Shown here: one piece after another, positions 53,956-64,000 of the stretch | Numbering within the stretch: the first letter of the stretch is position 1 | Layout of the letters: every line of letters starts with the position of its first letter | DNA from: Turritopsis dohrnii | Taxonomy: Eukaryota; Cnidaria; Hydrozoa; Anthoathecata; Oceaniidae | DNA length: 64,000 nt | Assembly: GCA_027922465.2 (NCBI GenBank) | Contig: BQMF02000040.1 | Span: 496,001-560,000, forward strand | Reading direction: 5' to 3' | The notes under the pieces: model-generated | Told to the model about the DNA's origin: nothing | Seen by the model: the letters and a program-made list of their open reading frames with translations, nothing else | The model's database searches: none | Program-made: the position numbers and the translations under genes

Positions 53956-54826
53956 TATTGTATAAAAGTAATTGGGGAATAAACAAGAAATAGCACCTGT
54001 GGTGGAGAGTGGTGGAAAGTTTAAACGTAATAATAGTTATAATTCAAACATACAATAAAGTACATTTTGCGGACAGGTAGCCAAGCAACCATTGGTTAAT
54101 AATAACCTTAAATTTGAAGCTCAGATATACAATTAAAATAGAGAGGGAGGACGTTAACGAGAAACGTGCAAGTAACATAATCCATACTGAAGTTTGAAAA
54201 GAAATCATGCTTTCTAATTTCGGCTTACCCTGATTACGTCAATGTGCTACATGGCATGAAGATGTTAGAACGTGTCTGATTTGCATAACTTGTCTCGGAA
54301 ATGATACAGCACGCTTCAGACGAGGAAATTGTTTTGAATAGGTGAAACATGTATAAAAGTTCAAGAACATTCTAAATTTCGTCTAAATGTCATCTCCATA
54401 ATATGCCAAACAACTACAAAAATGCAAGGAGATCTGACCAATAAAAACATTTGACGAACGAAATTGATGATATGTGATGGGATTGAGAACGCTAATCTCA
54501 CAGCGAGTAATTCAAGCATGACGGTAGTTGCAGCATTGCATGATGGTAGTTATATGAAATATGATGGAGATAATTGAATGAAGAAAACCGCCAATTCGAA
54601 ATCAGAACCTTCTTGTTACTGATCGTATATTATTCAATTTCCGCGCTTTTAAGCGTAGGAAATTGTTTGATTTACACGTTTTATCTTTCGGAAAGTCCGA
54701 TCGGATTTCGGATTGTTTGTTTATTCAGAATATAGTTAATGATAGACCCAAAACTCTATGCTAAATGTTATACAAAGGGCCACTTTTAATATTAATTCAT
54801 AAAAATATTAGCATTTTTATACCTTT

Positions 54827-54920
54827 GAAATTTGACAGTCATTTTGTTAGATTTGACTAAAATTGGACAATTTGGGCCAAATTTGGACCAAATTTACAAA
54901 GTTCTTCAAATTTCACAAAT
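54827..54920. repeat. Single diverged satellite monomer
   Basis: ACTAAAATTGGACAATTTGG and CCAAATTTGGACCAAATTT repeat the phrases of the 128-bp satellite. A degenerate right end (AAGTCTTCAATCCATACAGC) follows near 55,157. A remnant of another satellite element. Confidence 0.7.
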
Positions 54921-55929
54921 GAAATTGTCATAAAGCACGAATTATATACCTCACTTGTTAGTGAATTGATCCATCTGTCTACTCACTGATACAAACCGAA
55001 AGTATAAACATCATGCGCAAGATATTGGTGAACTGTTTTTCTGGCTCCGAAACATCATAGTGAATTGCAAAATGGTCAAGATTAAGTTAACTAAATTAAA
55101 GAAGGGAGTAATTTGATGAATTCCAGCCTGTAACAAGTTACTAGTCAGTGTACAAGTCTTCAATCCATACAGCTTCTTTTTTCAAATGATATTGGTTCAT
55201 TTCTATCCAATATCATTTTATTCTCCATGTGAACAAGTCATATTTTGGGAATTGTGATAGAACTGTTCTCACATAAGCAGCAAGAAAAGAACGGTTATTC
55301 ATTCAGATATCTTGAAAACTAGGCTAAAGCAATTTCCTCTAGGCCTGACGCGGAAATTGTTCAAGCCACGAGGCTTCTAGTTGATATTGAAAAAATGAAC
55401 AACCTTCATCTTAGGTCCACATTTGGCGTGAATTCTTGCCACAACATTGATATGTTCACTTATTTTTTTGATAAAAATGAAATGGACTAAAAACGGAAGG
55501 TCTTCAAAAAACCCTGAATAACGTGTTCCTGTAAACACATTGCACGAAATTTTGCGTACGCAGCGTACCGTTTTGTTACTCCAAGAAAGATCACTAGTAA
55601 ACTGAAGGAGTAGAGAGCGGTGATAAAACTGACCTAAGAGTACTTTTGGTCACATATAAAATACAGTTTTTATTCATGCTTGCAAAAACACGAACACTTC
55701 ACGATGTTACATCCTGTCTCAAACAAATACAAATATCCTCCATTAATATATGTGTCATTGTTTTCATTTGTTAGGGAGGGTGGCTCATCTAGGATTGGAG
55801 GATCAAGTGTTTTAGGCATTTTTCACTAACAAAAGTGTTAACTGTTAATGACGAATAAAAATTAACGAGCAAAGAATACTCAATCGAGCGATCTTCCAAA
55901 AAAATAATTTTTATTTTTCACTATTTTTA

Positions 55930-57440
55930 ATTTTTAATTAAATTTAATTTACATCCCGCGAATTATCAGATTATTCTTGCACGAAACACGAAAATTAATT
56001 CCGCGAAAATGAAAAAATATACCGCGCAATTTCTACTTGCGTTGCGCTACGCAAGTTATTTCACAAGCCAAATAACTCTCAGCTAATGAAGTAGTTTTGG
56101 AAACTTCTTCAAAACGATCACCAAGGAGTTTTTCGCCGCCTTTTTGATCAATCTGAAAATAGGAATGACATTTTTTCTCCATATACAAACAATACAAACA
56201 AACTCAATTTCCCTTCCTGATGATTTGTTCTAGCATGAACGTGTTTTGAAGTTCCAAAAGGTTTATTCAATGTTTATAAAAAGCTGCAACTTAAATCAAT
56301 GTCTTTGTGAAATGAGAAATTTTGAAACAATAACAAATGCGACATTTCCTGTTGATTGCGGCATTTCCTGGTGTTACAACTCGCACCAAAAACTGGATAT
56401 TTTCCAATTTTTTGGGGGTCAACTGATCTACTGAGAAGGATGCCATTATAAAGTAGACTCTACTGCACAGGTGCTTTTAGTGATTTTTTTTGGTAACTGG
56501 CCATGATTTTGAAGTACCAAAACTTAACTTTCAAATGCCGAAGAGCGATTTAGAAGTTTATTTCATGAAAATCCGCTTTGAGGCCACGCTCATTTGTGGT
56601 TCAACCACATTAATTGCTTCTACATTAATGGATGTCAAAAGTGTTGAAATATTTAATTTGTTGTGTATACTTGTTTTCTAGTTAGACGACAACGTAATCT
56701 TCCCCTTAGCGCTATTATGTCTATAATGCCTTACACAATTGATGATTGAGATGAAATTGATCAACAATGATTGCTTGACAGTATTCGAAAAGTCCTGAGC
56801 GAGGTTGGAGTAAATATATTGAAATAAAATAAAACTTCTGAATATTATTTTCGTTATAAAGCTTATTGCCCAAAGCAACATACGTTTCGGACAATATATT
56901 TCGGACGTTATTTTTTTTTTTTTTTTGGTCAAACTAGGTGTCCGAAAATAAAGACTTCCGAAATCTTTTGCACTTAATGTATTCTCGGAACAATCATGAT
57001 ATACCTTTATAGCTAATGAAAAACATTGTTTTTAAACTTTATATTCTCGAAGTTTTTGGGGTTTTTTTTGCACATGTATGTCTTTTTATAAAAGTATAAT
57101 GCATGCAGATAAACCCTAAAACGGAAATGATATTTCAAAGACCTACCTGATGTTGAAATAATTAATTCAATGATTTTCAGGAAAAGTAGTAGAAAATGTG
57201 AAAGAATGGAAACTTTTGACGGAAATACCTCAGCTATTTGTTACCACTTCGAAATCGTAAGAGTAACTGAATTCCAATGTGTTTGTAATAATTTCTTATA
57301 ATTTCTTGGTAACTACAATATTGGTTATTACTGATATTGCTTAAAAGTTTTGATACAGTTGACCACAGCATACTTTCAAATATAACATAAATACCATGGA
57401 CTCCATGGAAATACAGCTACTTAATAAAAAGTTATTTGAG
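55930..57440. other. Gene-free stretch with diverged repeat words
   Basis: TTCCGCGAAAATG-type words near 55,990 resemble the interior of the MITE at 15,991. ORFs at 56,246-56,434 and 56,490-56,681 have no recognised domain. Confidence 0.35.
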
Positions 57441-57451
57441 AAATATAAATA

Positions 57452-58077
57452 CAGTAGAACCTCTAATAGCGGCCACTTTGGGGGACCCAGCTTAGTGGCC
57501 GTTGCATTAGAGGTGACCGATGTATGGAGGTTTTATATGAATGTACCTTTTTATCCAAAAGGCTGGTCGGGAGAGATAGGGGGCATAAAGAATGATTCAT
57601 GATCAAAATAAACACAAGTAAATACATGTATCTTATCAGTACAATCTACAATCATGTTACAACTTTTTACTGAAATAAACTGTTACATTTTTTATGAAAC
57701 AATATTCAGCCTAAGTGCTTGCGTGACAAGATTCAAAGTACTTACTAAGTCAGCATCACCTAATGTTTTGAAGTTGTTCAATTCATCTACAATAGATGAA
57801 GCTGCTTGACTTGACTTTATTTTTGTAAATAATTGTTATAAATAAAATATTTTTCCTTTCATTTGCTTGCATAAAGATTTTTTTTGACCGTTAATAGAGG
57901 TAAAATTAGACATTGGGACAATAGAAAGTGGCCGTTTGGCCGTTGATTGGAGGTGACCGATGTATGGAGGTTTTTTTTATAAGAGTTTGACAATAAATTC
58001 GGCACGGATATTCTTTTCTGGCCGCTTATCAGGAGGTGACCGATGTATGGAGGTGACCGTTAATAGAGGTTCCACTG
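57452..58077. mobile_element. 626-bp pogo/Tigger-type MITE
   Basis: CAGTAGAACCTCTAATAGCG at the left and the inverse of CAGTGGAACCTCTATTAACG at the right are flanked by TA. The phrase GGTGACCGATGTATGGAGGT occurs at 57,513, 57,949 and 58,035. There is no transposase, so it is a non-autonomous Tc1-mariner/pogo derivative. Confidence 0.85.
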
Positions 58078-58867
58078 TAGCACATAACTTACGGGAGCGG
58101 AGAAGTTACAGAAGCACTTAATATTATTTATGGAGTTCTCTGAGAGTCCATCTTGGAATCAGTACTGTTTCTAATATACATGGATAATTATTGTAAATGT
58201 TCTAGGCCATGTTTGCTGACAATACGACAATATTTATTTTACTCAAGTCTCAAGTCTCAAGACTTTGCAAAATTTTTATTTAATAATTAATTAAGTAAAG
58301 TAGCTGAGCGATTTAGTTTCAATTGCCTGGCATTCACGATTGCAACGTTAGCGGTTCTTGGAGGCGTGGCGAATTTTTAAGAAAACTAGACTGTGTCTGC
58401 AACATTAGCAGATTAAGCTTAAGAAGTTCGTATAATTCAAACGAGGGATGTAGGTTAGCTAAAAAGCCACTTGGGTAGCTGTTCTGAATGTACTGTTAGT
58501 TTGGTGGTTCGCAGTAAAGTCTTCTTCTTCTTAGGTGGTGGTGTGGAGCAAAGTCACGGTGTAAATACTCTTGCAATTCCCTTTCAAACTACTCATAACA
58601 CTGGTTCAGAAATACGTTTACTTTTACCACTAAATATCTGAATTTTCGGCTACCTTAAGAAGAAAATGAAGCTGAAATTTGAAATTGCTTCCTTGATGCA
58701 AAGAAGAAAAATTTAGACTAAAAAGGTCTAAAAAATCCGTCCGTGTATATTTCATACGACACAATATTTGCAAATGATCAAGATTGTGACACCATGCCTT
58801 CAATGTGCTTCTACAGCGCAGAAAAAAAACAGCAGAACTAGTAATATTAATATTTTCATAATATTTT

Positions 58868-59490
58868 TAGATTTCTGCGAAAGCAAGAAAGCTATTACAA
58901 CCGGCTTTCGTTTTTTTCTTCGTTTTTTTCTTACTGTCCAAACCTAGCGGTTTTTTGAAATTTCGTGCGTGCATTTACATGAAACCAAAGCACCGTGCAT
59001 TGCATGTCAGCGAAAGATTTACAAAAGTTTCTTTGATCAATATTAAATGGATTTTAAAGGAGATGTATATATTTTAAGGTGAAAACAGAAAATATATAAA
59101 AGAAGCTTATAATTATCTTGGACTGTGATCATTCTTTTTCAACTAAAAAGAACTTCTCAACGGTTTGTAAACAGAAGAGTCAAAAGAGGTATATATCTTT
59201 ATATCTATATAGACGTGCATGGCTTCCGTGGCACAGTCGGTTAGTACAGCAACTACTAACCCAAGGGTCGGTGGTTCGACCCCGCGTTGATCAAATTTTT
59301 AAATGTCATAAAATATTTCGATTTTGGATTTTTGCGAAAGCAAGAAATACATTACAACCGGCTTTTCACCTCCATTTTTTTCTTACTGTTTAAAGCTAGC
59401 AGTTTATACATTACAGAGACATATGTAGTTAAGTGGCGCAGTTACTTGGCTGCTAACCGAAAAGTCGGTGGTTCGAGCCCACTTTGATCG
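58868..59490 (+). repeat. Two tRNA-Asn-like heads alternating with a shared body repeat
   Basis: Body copies at 58,868-58,960 and 59,326-59,407 share GCGAAAGCAAGAAA, TTACAACCGGCTTT and TTTTTTTCTTACTGT. After each comes a tRNA-like unit: 59,222-59,293 (GTGGCACAGTCGG, GGTGGTTCGACCCC) and 59,431-59,490 (GTGGCGCAGT, GGTGGTTCGAGCCC). The second resembles tRNA-Asn but has a shortened D arm and GCT in the anticodon position; the first has ACT. Neither is likely to be a working tRNA. The alternation suggests a tandemly arranged SINE family. Confidence 0.65.
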
Positions 59491-59699
59491 TGTAACATTT
59501 TTTGTCGAATTTCATAATTGTCATAACATTTTTCATTTTTCATGCTTCAACAGATTTTGCAGAAATCTTTCTGCCCATACGGGCATCTTGTTGTATTTTA
59601 GTTTTTTTTTCTTTGATGTGAATCTTCTTACAAGTACTTACCACAAATGTTCATGGAACTTTAGTTGTGTGGCACTATTTTCATCGTTGTAATTAAAAG

Positions 59700-60296
59700 A
59701 AGTTTTAAAGTCGCGTTTAGACTACTGTCAGTACTGTCCCATGTTTTAATCCGTAAACCTCCTTCAATTATATCACCAGAATTTTCTCTTCCTCAAACTG
59801 CGTAATTAGGCCTGCACTTACGAAAGATGCCTTAACTACTCGAAAGAAATCTGATCCGAGAGATACTTTTCTAGCTTGAACTTTTATCTCTCTCGATAAG
59901 CATAAAGGATGTCCATCTAGTCTGACGTTTAAATGGCGTTGTTTCTAAGCAGAGCATGATCATATGAAGATACGAAGTCGGTTCAGTTTATCATCCTGAT
60001 GAGTGCACAAGTGTATCCTCTAATAAACTCACTTTAATGTGATTGTGTTATTGAATTATGACTAGTCCTTTGTTGAACTGGCTTATTCCATTGGAACTTT
60101 CCCAAGTCCAAACTACAGTAAATCTAAACGCATAGTAGTTTATGTTTATATACTGTATTTTCAATAAAATATTAACAAAGAATCAATTCATGCTTTGTTA
60201 CAAATAAATGAACGAAAGATTGCTGACATAAACTGATGCAATCAATCAATCTTAATTAGTTACATAAACAAACTTATGATTAAGTAGTCCTCACTT
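59700..60296. other. Gene-free stretch
   Basis: AT-rich, with no ORF of note and no recognised repeat. It may be the 3' flank of the small gene on the minus strand. Confidence 0.35.
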
Positions 60297-60823
60297 CTAT
60301 CCACCTGTCCTGACTAGAACAACAATAATCACAAAAATGATCAACCATATAGACAACTTCAAGTGGAAGCCAACACAAAATGTATGTTACTATTAGCGTA
60401 AGTGACGTTTTTGTTGCTTTGATAGCTGTTCCTTTGACAGGAAAGCAAAAGGGGAGTTGTATTCATAGTAGGTAGCAGAGCACTTTTACAATAATGAAAT
60501 CACATAGTATAATGAAGAATTTTTATTGGTACAGAATTGTTATGTAAAGCGTCAGAAAATGATGAGTTTTACTGTCTACACTAATTTTTGCTCATCCCAA
60601 AAATTCAATGATTTCAAAAAGCAATGGGACAAAATAAGTTCAAGAAAAACGGAAACCAACAATTAATTACTATTTGTAAACAGTTCGTAAAGAGTTTATA
60701 TTCAATACTTACAAATTTTACGTCATATTCTGACTCTTGATGCTTGGCAAACTCGTCACCCTCTGGATAAAAAACTCGCAGTGACTGCTTCCAAGCCAAA
60801 ACAGCAGCGCCATCTTCTGGCAT
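60297..60823 (-). CDS. Possible small tail-anchored protein (two exons, 56 residues)
   Basis: Exon 1 (60,823-60,713) encodes MPEDGAAVLAWKQSLRVFYP then an acidic stretch ending YDVKF, and stops at a good donor GTAAGT. A phase-0 acceptor (CCACTTGAAG) at 60,357 leads to exon 2 (60,356-60,297) encoding LSIWLIIFVIIVVLVRTGG and a stop. The product would be a 37-residue polar head with one C-terminal membrane helix. Exon 1 alone looks coding (start context AAAAAATGCC, balanced composition). The second exon is inferred from phase and hydrophobicity, and other continuations are possible. No family recognised. Confidence 0.4.
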
Positions 60824-61815
60824 TTTTTACTGTCGAGAAAACCGTGAGGGTGGCAACTAGAGACAAGTATGTCTTCTCCCGCCAAACTTCCCAGATTTCA
60901 AAACTTAAATTTACAATTTTATATTAATTATTGATCGTCGTCTTTCTTCACCATTCAACCTAAGAAATAAGCGTAAAAAATTGTATGTTCAATCAGTAAG
61001 AATTAGGTCAAAAGTTATAAAATCCATCAAGTAATCATTTGGTTATCGATGTCAGCAATTCACGTGAATTGATAGCAGAAATGAATCGATAGCTGATTGT
61101 AGCAATAATATTAAAATATCACAAAAACCATTCTCAAAGTACCAGACATATAATGCTGATGCATCTAATCAAGAACAAATTCTTTTCAGTCAAATATTCC
61201 TAGGACAAGAAATCTATGAACCGCATAAAACAAACAAAAAAGTACTACTGATGCAAAAAGACAGTATAAGTACAATTTAAAATGAAAACATGAACTTAAA
61301 AGAAACCTAAAGAACCTAAAAATCTAAAAGAAAAGTCATGACAATGGAAAATTTATAGAAAAATGGCATGAAAGCAGGATGAACCTTTTGAAGATGGTTC
61401 CTGAAACAAAGTGATGCAGATAAGTGACAAAATGGTATAATAAAAATCAAAAAAATTATCAAAAAAACTTAAAGAAAATTAGTTACATCTTAAAACTGAA
61501 ACAAAGTTAATGACACTTAAGGTATCGGTATGATTTCTTATGCAGACAGAGTTAGGTACCTAACACCTAAAGGAAGTCAGGTATAGAATACCTAATCAGA
61601 CTGAAACCGAATTCATGACCACTGATTCAAGTCTGTTATCCATAAGTAAAAAGAAGTTTACTATAATAAGGGAAAATCTAAAAGGAAAAGGTCATAGCAG
61701 AATTGATTATGTATGAAAGAATGAAATGAAGTTCTTTCATCTAAAACTTAAAATATACGATCAAATCAAAATAAGGTGTCAAATACAATTTCTGAAATCA
61801 TTTTTCAAATTAGTT
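60824..61815. other. Gene-free stretch upstream of the LINE fragment
   Basis: A-rich sequence without ORFs or recognised repeats. The first 100-200 bp may hold the promoter of the minus-strand small gene. Confidence 0.35.
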
Positions 61816-61818
61816 CAA

Positions 61819-63057
61819 ATTAGTTCTCTACATCATTGATCAACTCTTCCATCACCCATCATCTGGAATCTCTTCATCTGTTCTCTGATCACCAGTATGG
61901 TTTCCGTTCTGGTCGTTCCACTGCTGATGCTCTGACCGTCATCTCCGAACGTGTATGTCAGTCCCTCAATGCTTGTGGTGAGACACGGGCTATTGCTCTT
62001 GACATCTCTAAGGCATTCGACAAGGTTTGGCATCGTGGCCTTCTTCACAAGCTGAAGTCTTATGGCATTTCTGGTTCACTCTCGAATCTTATTAAGTCCT
62101 TTCTTAGTGGCAGGAGTATTAAGGTAGTTCTCGATGGTCATTCGTCTTCTTCTTACTCTATTAATTCAGGGGTGCCTCAAGGTTCTGTTCTTGGTCCAAC
62201 CCTCTTCCTAATTTTCATCAACGTTCTTCCCGATTGTATTCTCAGTAAACTTGCTATTTACGCTGACGACACTACTCTTTACTCGTCTCTTGAAAGGACT
62301 TAAGGACTTGTTTGATAAGGTTGAAATGGTTGCTGAGTTAGAGGTCGATCTTAGGACAGTAGTTGAATGGGGTCAGAAATGGTTGGTTTCCTTCAATGCT
62401 TCGAAAACTAAGCTTCTCTCTATTAATCGCTTCAGGGACCCTGTAACTCCTTCTGTTCTTATGAACGGAAGTGAGCTTGCAGAGTCATCTCATGTTCGTC
62501 TTCTAGGTTTAACCTTTACAAACAATTTCACATGGAATTTTTACATCGAGTCCATTGCTTAATCTGCTGCTATGATGGTTGGCTCACTTTTCCAGGTCCG
62601 TCACTTACTTTCTGCTGAATCTATCATTTACATGTTTAAGGCCACTATTCGCCCTTGTCTTGAGTATTGCTGACCCCTTTGGGCTGGACCCTCTGCTCAT
62701 TGTCTTCATCTTCTCGATCGTATCCAAAAGAGCTTAGCTAACTTAGTTGGCCTTGATATTTGTGCTAATCTTCACCCCCTCTCACATCGGAGAAACGTTG
62801 CTTCCCTGTCTCTTTTCTATAAATACTTTCATGGGCATTGTTCGGATGACTTGCATCAACTGACCACTTCTCCTAACACTTTCTCTCGGAACACTCGTCT
62901 CTCTTCGAATTCTCATCCTTTGACTGTTCAGGTTCAAGATTTTCCCCTCGGACTGCTCGCCTCTGGAATTCTCTCCCTCATAGTTGTTTTCCTGCTGAGT
63001 ATGATCTGCAATCTTTTAAATCCAAGGTTAACTACCACCTTGCTCTTTCTTTATAAC
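61819..63057 (+). mobile_element. 5'-truncated jockey/CR1-type LINE
   Basis: The plus strand encodes the middle and end of a non-LTR reverse transcriptase. The first frame (61,836-62,303) has DHQYGFRSGRSTADALTVIS, ALDISKAFDKVWHRGLL, SGVPQGSVLGPTLFLIFIN and the catalytic YADD. A small insertion near 62,290 shifts the frame, and FNASKTKLL continues in the next one. Stops interrupt the thumb and C-terminal region (after IESIA, and in CLEYC-stop-PLWAG), with SHRRNVASLSLFYKYFHG further on. The endonuclease and ORF1 are absent. It is a dead retrotransposon copy, read in the same direction as the window. Confidence 0.9.
61836..62303 (+). pseudogene. Reverse transcriptase fragment of the LINE
   Basis: This open part carries reverse transcriptase motifs through YADD and ends by frameshift just after it (YADDTTLYSSL). 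It cannot make a full enzyme. Confidence 0.88.
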
Positions 63058-63807
63058 TTTTCTTCCTTTTCTCATCTTGTAGTGCTCTGCCTAGTAGTGG
63101 CTTCGGCCTTGCAGGGAGCAACTCATTTAAAAAAGAAATCTCCAAATAAAAGTTGAATCCATAAACCAGAAATGAAAAACAAATTCCCAAAATGAGGAAA
63201 CAGTAATTAAAAAGCTGTGACAACAGAAATAGTTACTTCCTAACTAAATTTGGAAAAAAATCTTCGGAAACATAAATTCGGACAATTCAGAAGAATTATT
63301 ATGTCTTAACGTAAATCTAAAAATCAAAAATCAAACCACTAGTATCAAGCCGATATTTTAAATACTTATTTGAAGACATCACTTTTTTGCACCCAATTAG
63401 TATCAAGATCATGTGATAAGAAATTATTTTGTTTTCTGGCGCTTTGTCAGAACCTACAATTACTTTGCCACTACAGATACAATTTTACTTAATTCTTGAA
63501 TAAATCCATTTCACATCCAAATCATTTAACATTGAATAAATGGCTGAGGAAAAATGCATCGGATGATATTAATGGTTGGATTTAAAAATGGTATAAACGC
63601 TTCATCAGACTAATTTATAAGTCAGGATGAGACGAAGAGTGAAAAGAATAGGAAGACTTGAATCTGTCTTAACGTTTGGGTTAGATGATATATTAAAACC
63701 TCATATCTTCCTGACACTTTTTAGCCCGGGCTTGATGATACAGTAACATTGCTTTTTACAATTTTACACTACGAAGCAAGTTGCACAAATAATTCTCCTT
63801 GAAAATA

Positions 63808-64000
63808 CTTTAAGGGCAGAAAGTTTTGCGGACAGAAAGTTTCGCGAGGATGGAAAATCGCAAAATTTCGCGAATTTAACTTTTGCGAATAACAATTTTA
63901 GAATAAATTTTACTGATAAAACTTCCACGAATCCTCAAAAAACTTTACTTTCGGGGGAAAAAACTTTCGCGAATGACAATGAATGAAGAAATTTTTTTTT
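63808..64000. repeat. TTTCGCG/TTTTGCG-rich repeat at the window edge
   Basis: CTTTAAGGGCAGAAAGTTTT begins a stretch full of TTTCGCGA and AAACTTTCGCG words. It resembles the MITE at 15,991 (CCTTAAGGG..., GCGAAAA words) and may be another such element cut by the window end. Confidence 0.45.

Noticed and set aside
59222..59490. Functional tRNA genes
   Set aside because: D arms are shortened or mispaired, anticodons do not match the tRNA-Asn-like body, and acceptor stems do not pair.

Overview
This looks like a window of an AT-rich animal nuclear genome. Coding sequence is split into short exons with GT-AG introns, and the genes are animal families: thrombospondin type 1, SEA and fibronectin III modules, an iodothyronine deiodinase and an IRE1-like kinase. 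Intergenic DNA and introns are full of decayed DNA transposons, MITEs and tRNA-derived repeats. The gene mix suggests a marine invertebrate, perhaps a cnidarian, but this is inference and the species cannot be fixed from the sequence. Exon models below were built by hand from reading frames, splice sites and phase, without transcript data.

Layout. 1-4,100 and 8,330-9,400 are diverged direct duplicates flanking a two-exon minus-strand gene (5,561-7,671) for a 490-residue IRE1-like kinase with no lumenal or RNase domain. 1,110-3,160 is an ACGT-rich repeat cluster. 11,308-19,075 is a nest: a mobile element carrying a 128-bp satellite was broken by a 2.9-kb element with long inverted repeats and by a 3.5-kb inverted-repeat element, each holding smaller elements.

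20,736-39,938 (minus) is the main gene. I can join 23 exons in phase into 1,632 residues, lacking only a short 5' exon. The protein is a giant extracellular receptor fused to a ligand-gated channel: secretion signal, Cys-containing modules, Ser/Thr-rich stalk, three TSP1 repeats, SEA, three FN3 domains, then a split solute-binding domain around a two-helix pore with a K+-channel-type GYGD filter, and a last membrane helix. Its introns hold a hAT element with a SINE inside it, an inverted-repeat element with a broken RecQ-like helicase, a full copy of the satellite element and several MITEs.

47,079-47,965 (plus) is a two-exon deiodinase-like selenoprotein with an in-frame TGA at the catalytic position, which ordinary ORF finding truncates. 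52,072-52,728 is a PIF/Harbinger-like element, 57,452-58,077 a pogo/Tigger-type MITE, 58,868-59,490 a pair of tRNA-Asn-like repeat units, 60,297-60,823 (minus) a possible two-exon gene for a 56-residue tail-anchored protein, and 61,819-63,057 a broken jockey/CR1-type LINE.

The genes show no operon-like link. The shared theme is heavy invasion by DNA transposons, often one inside another.
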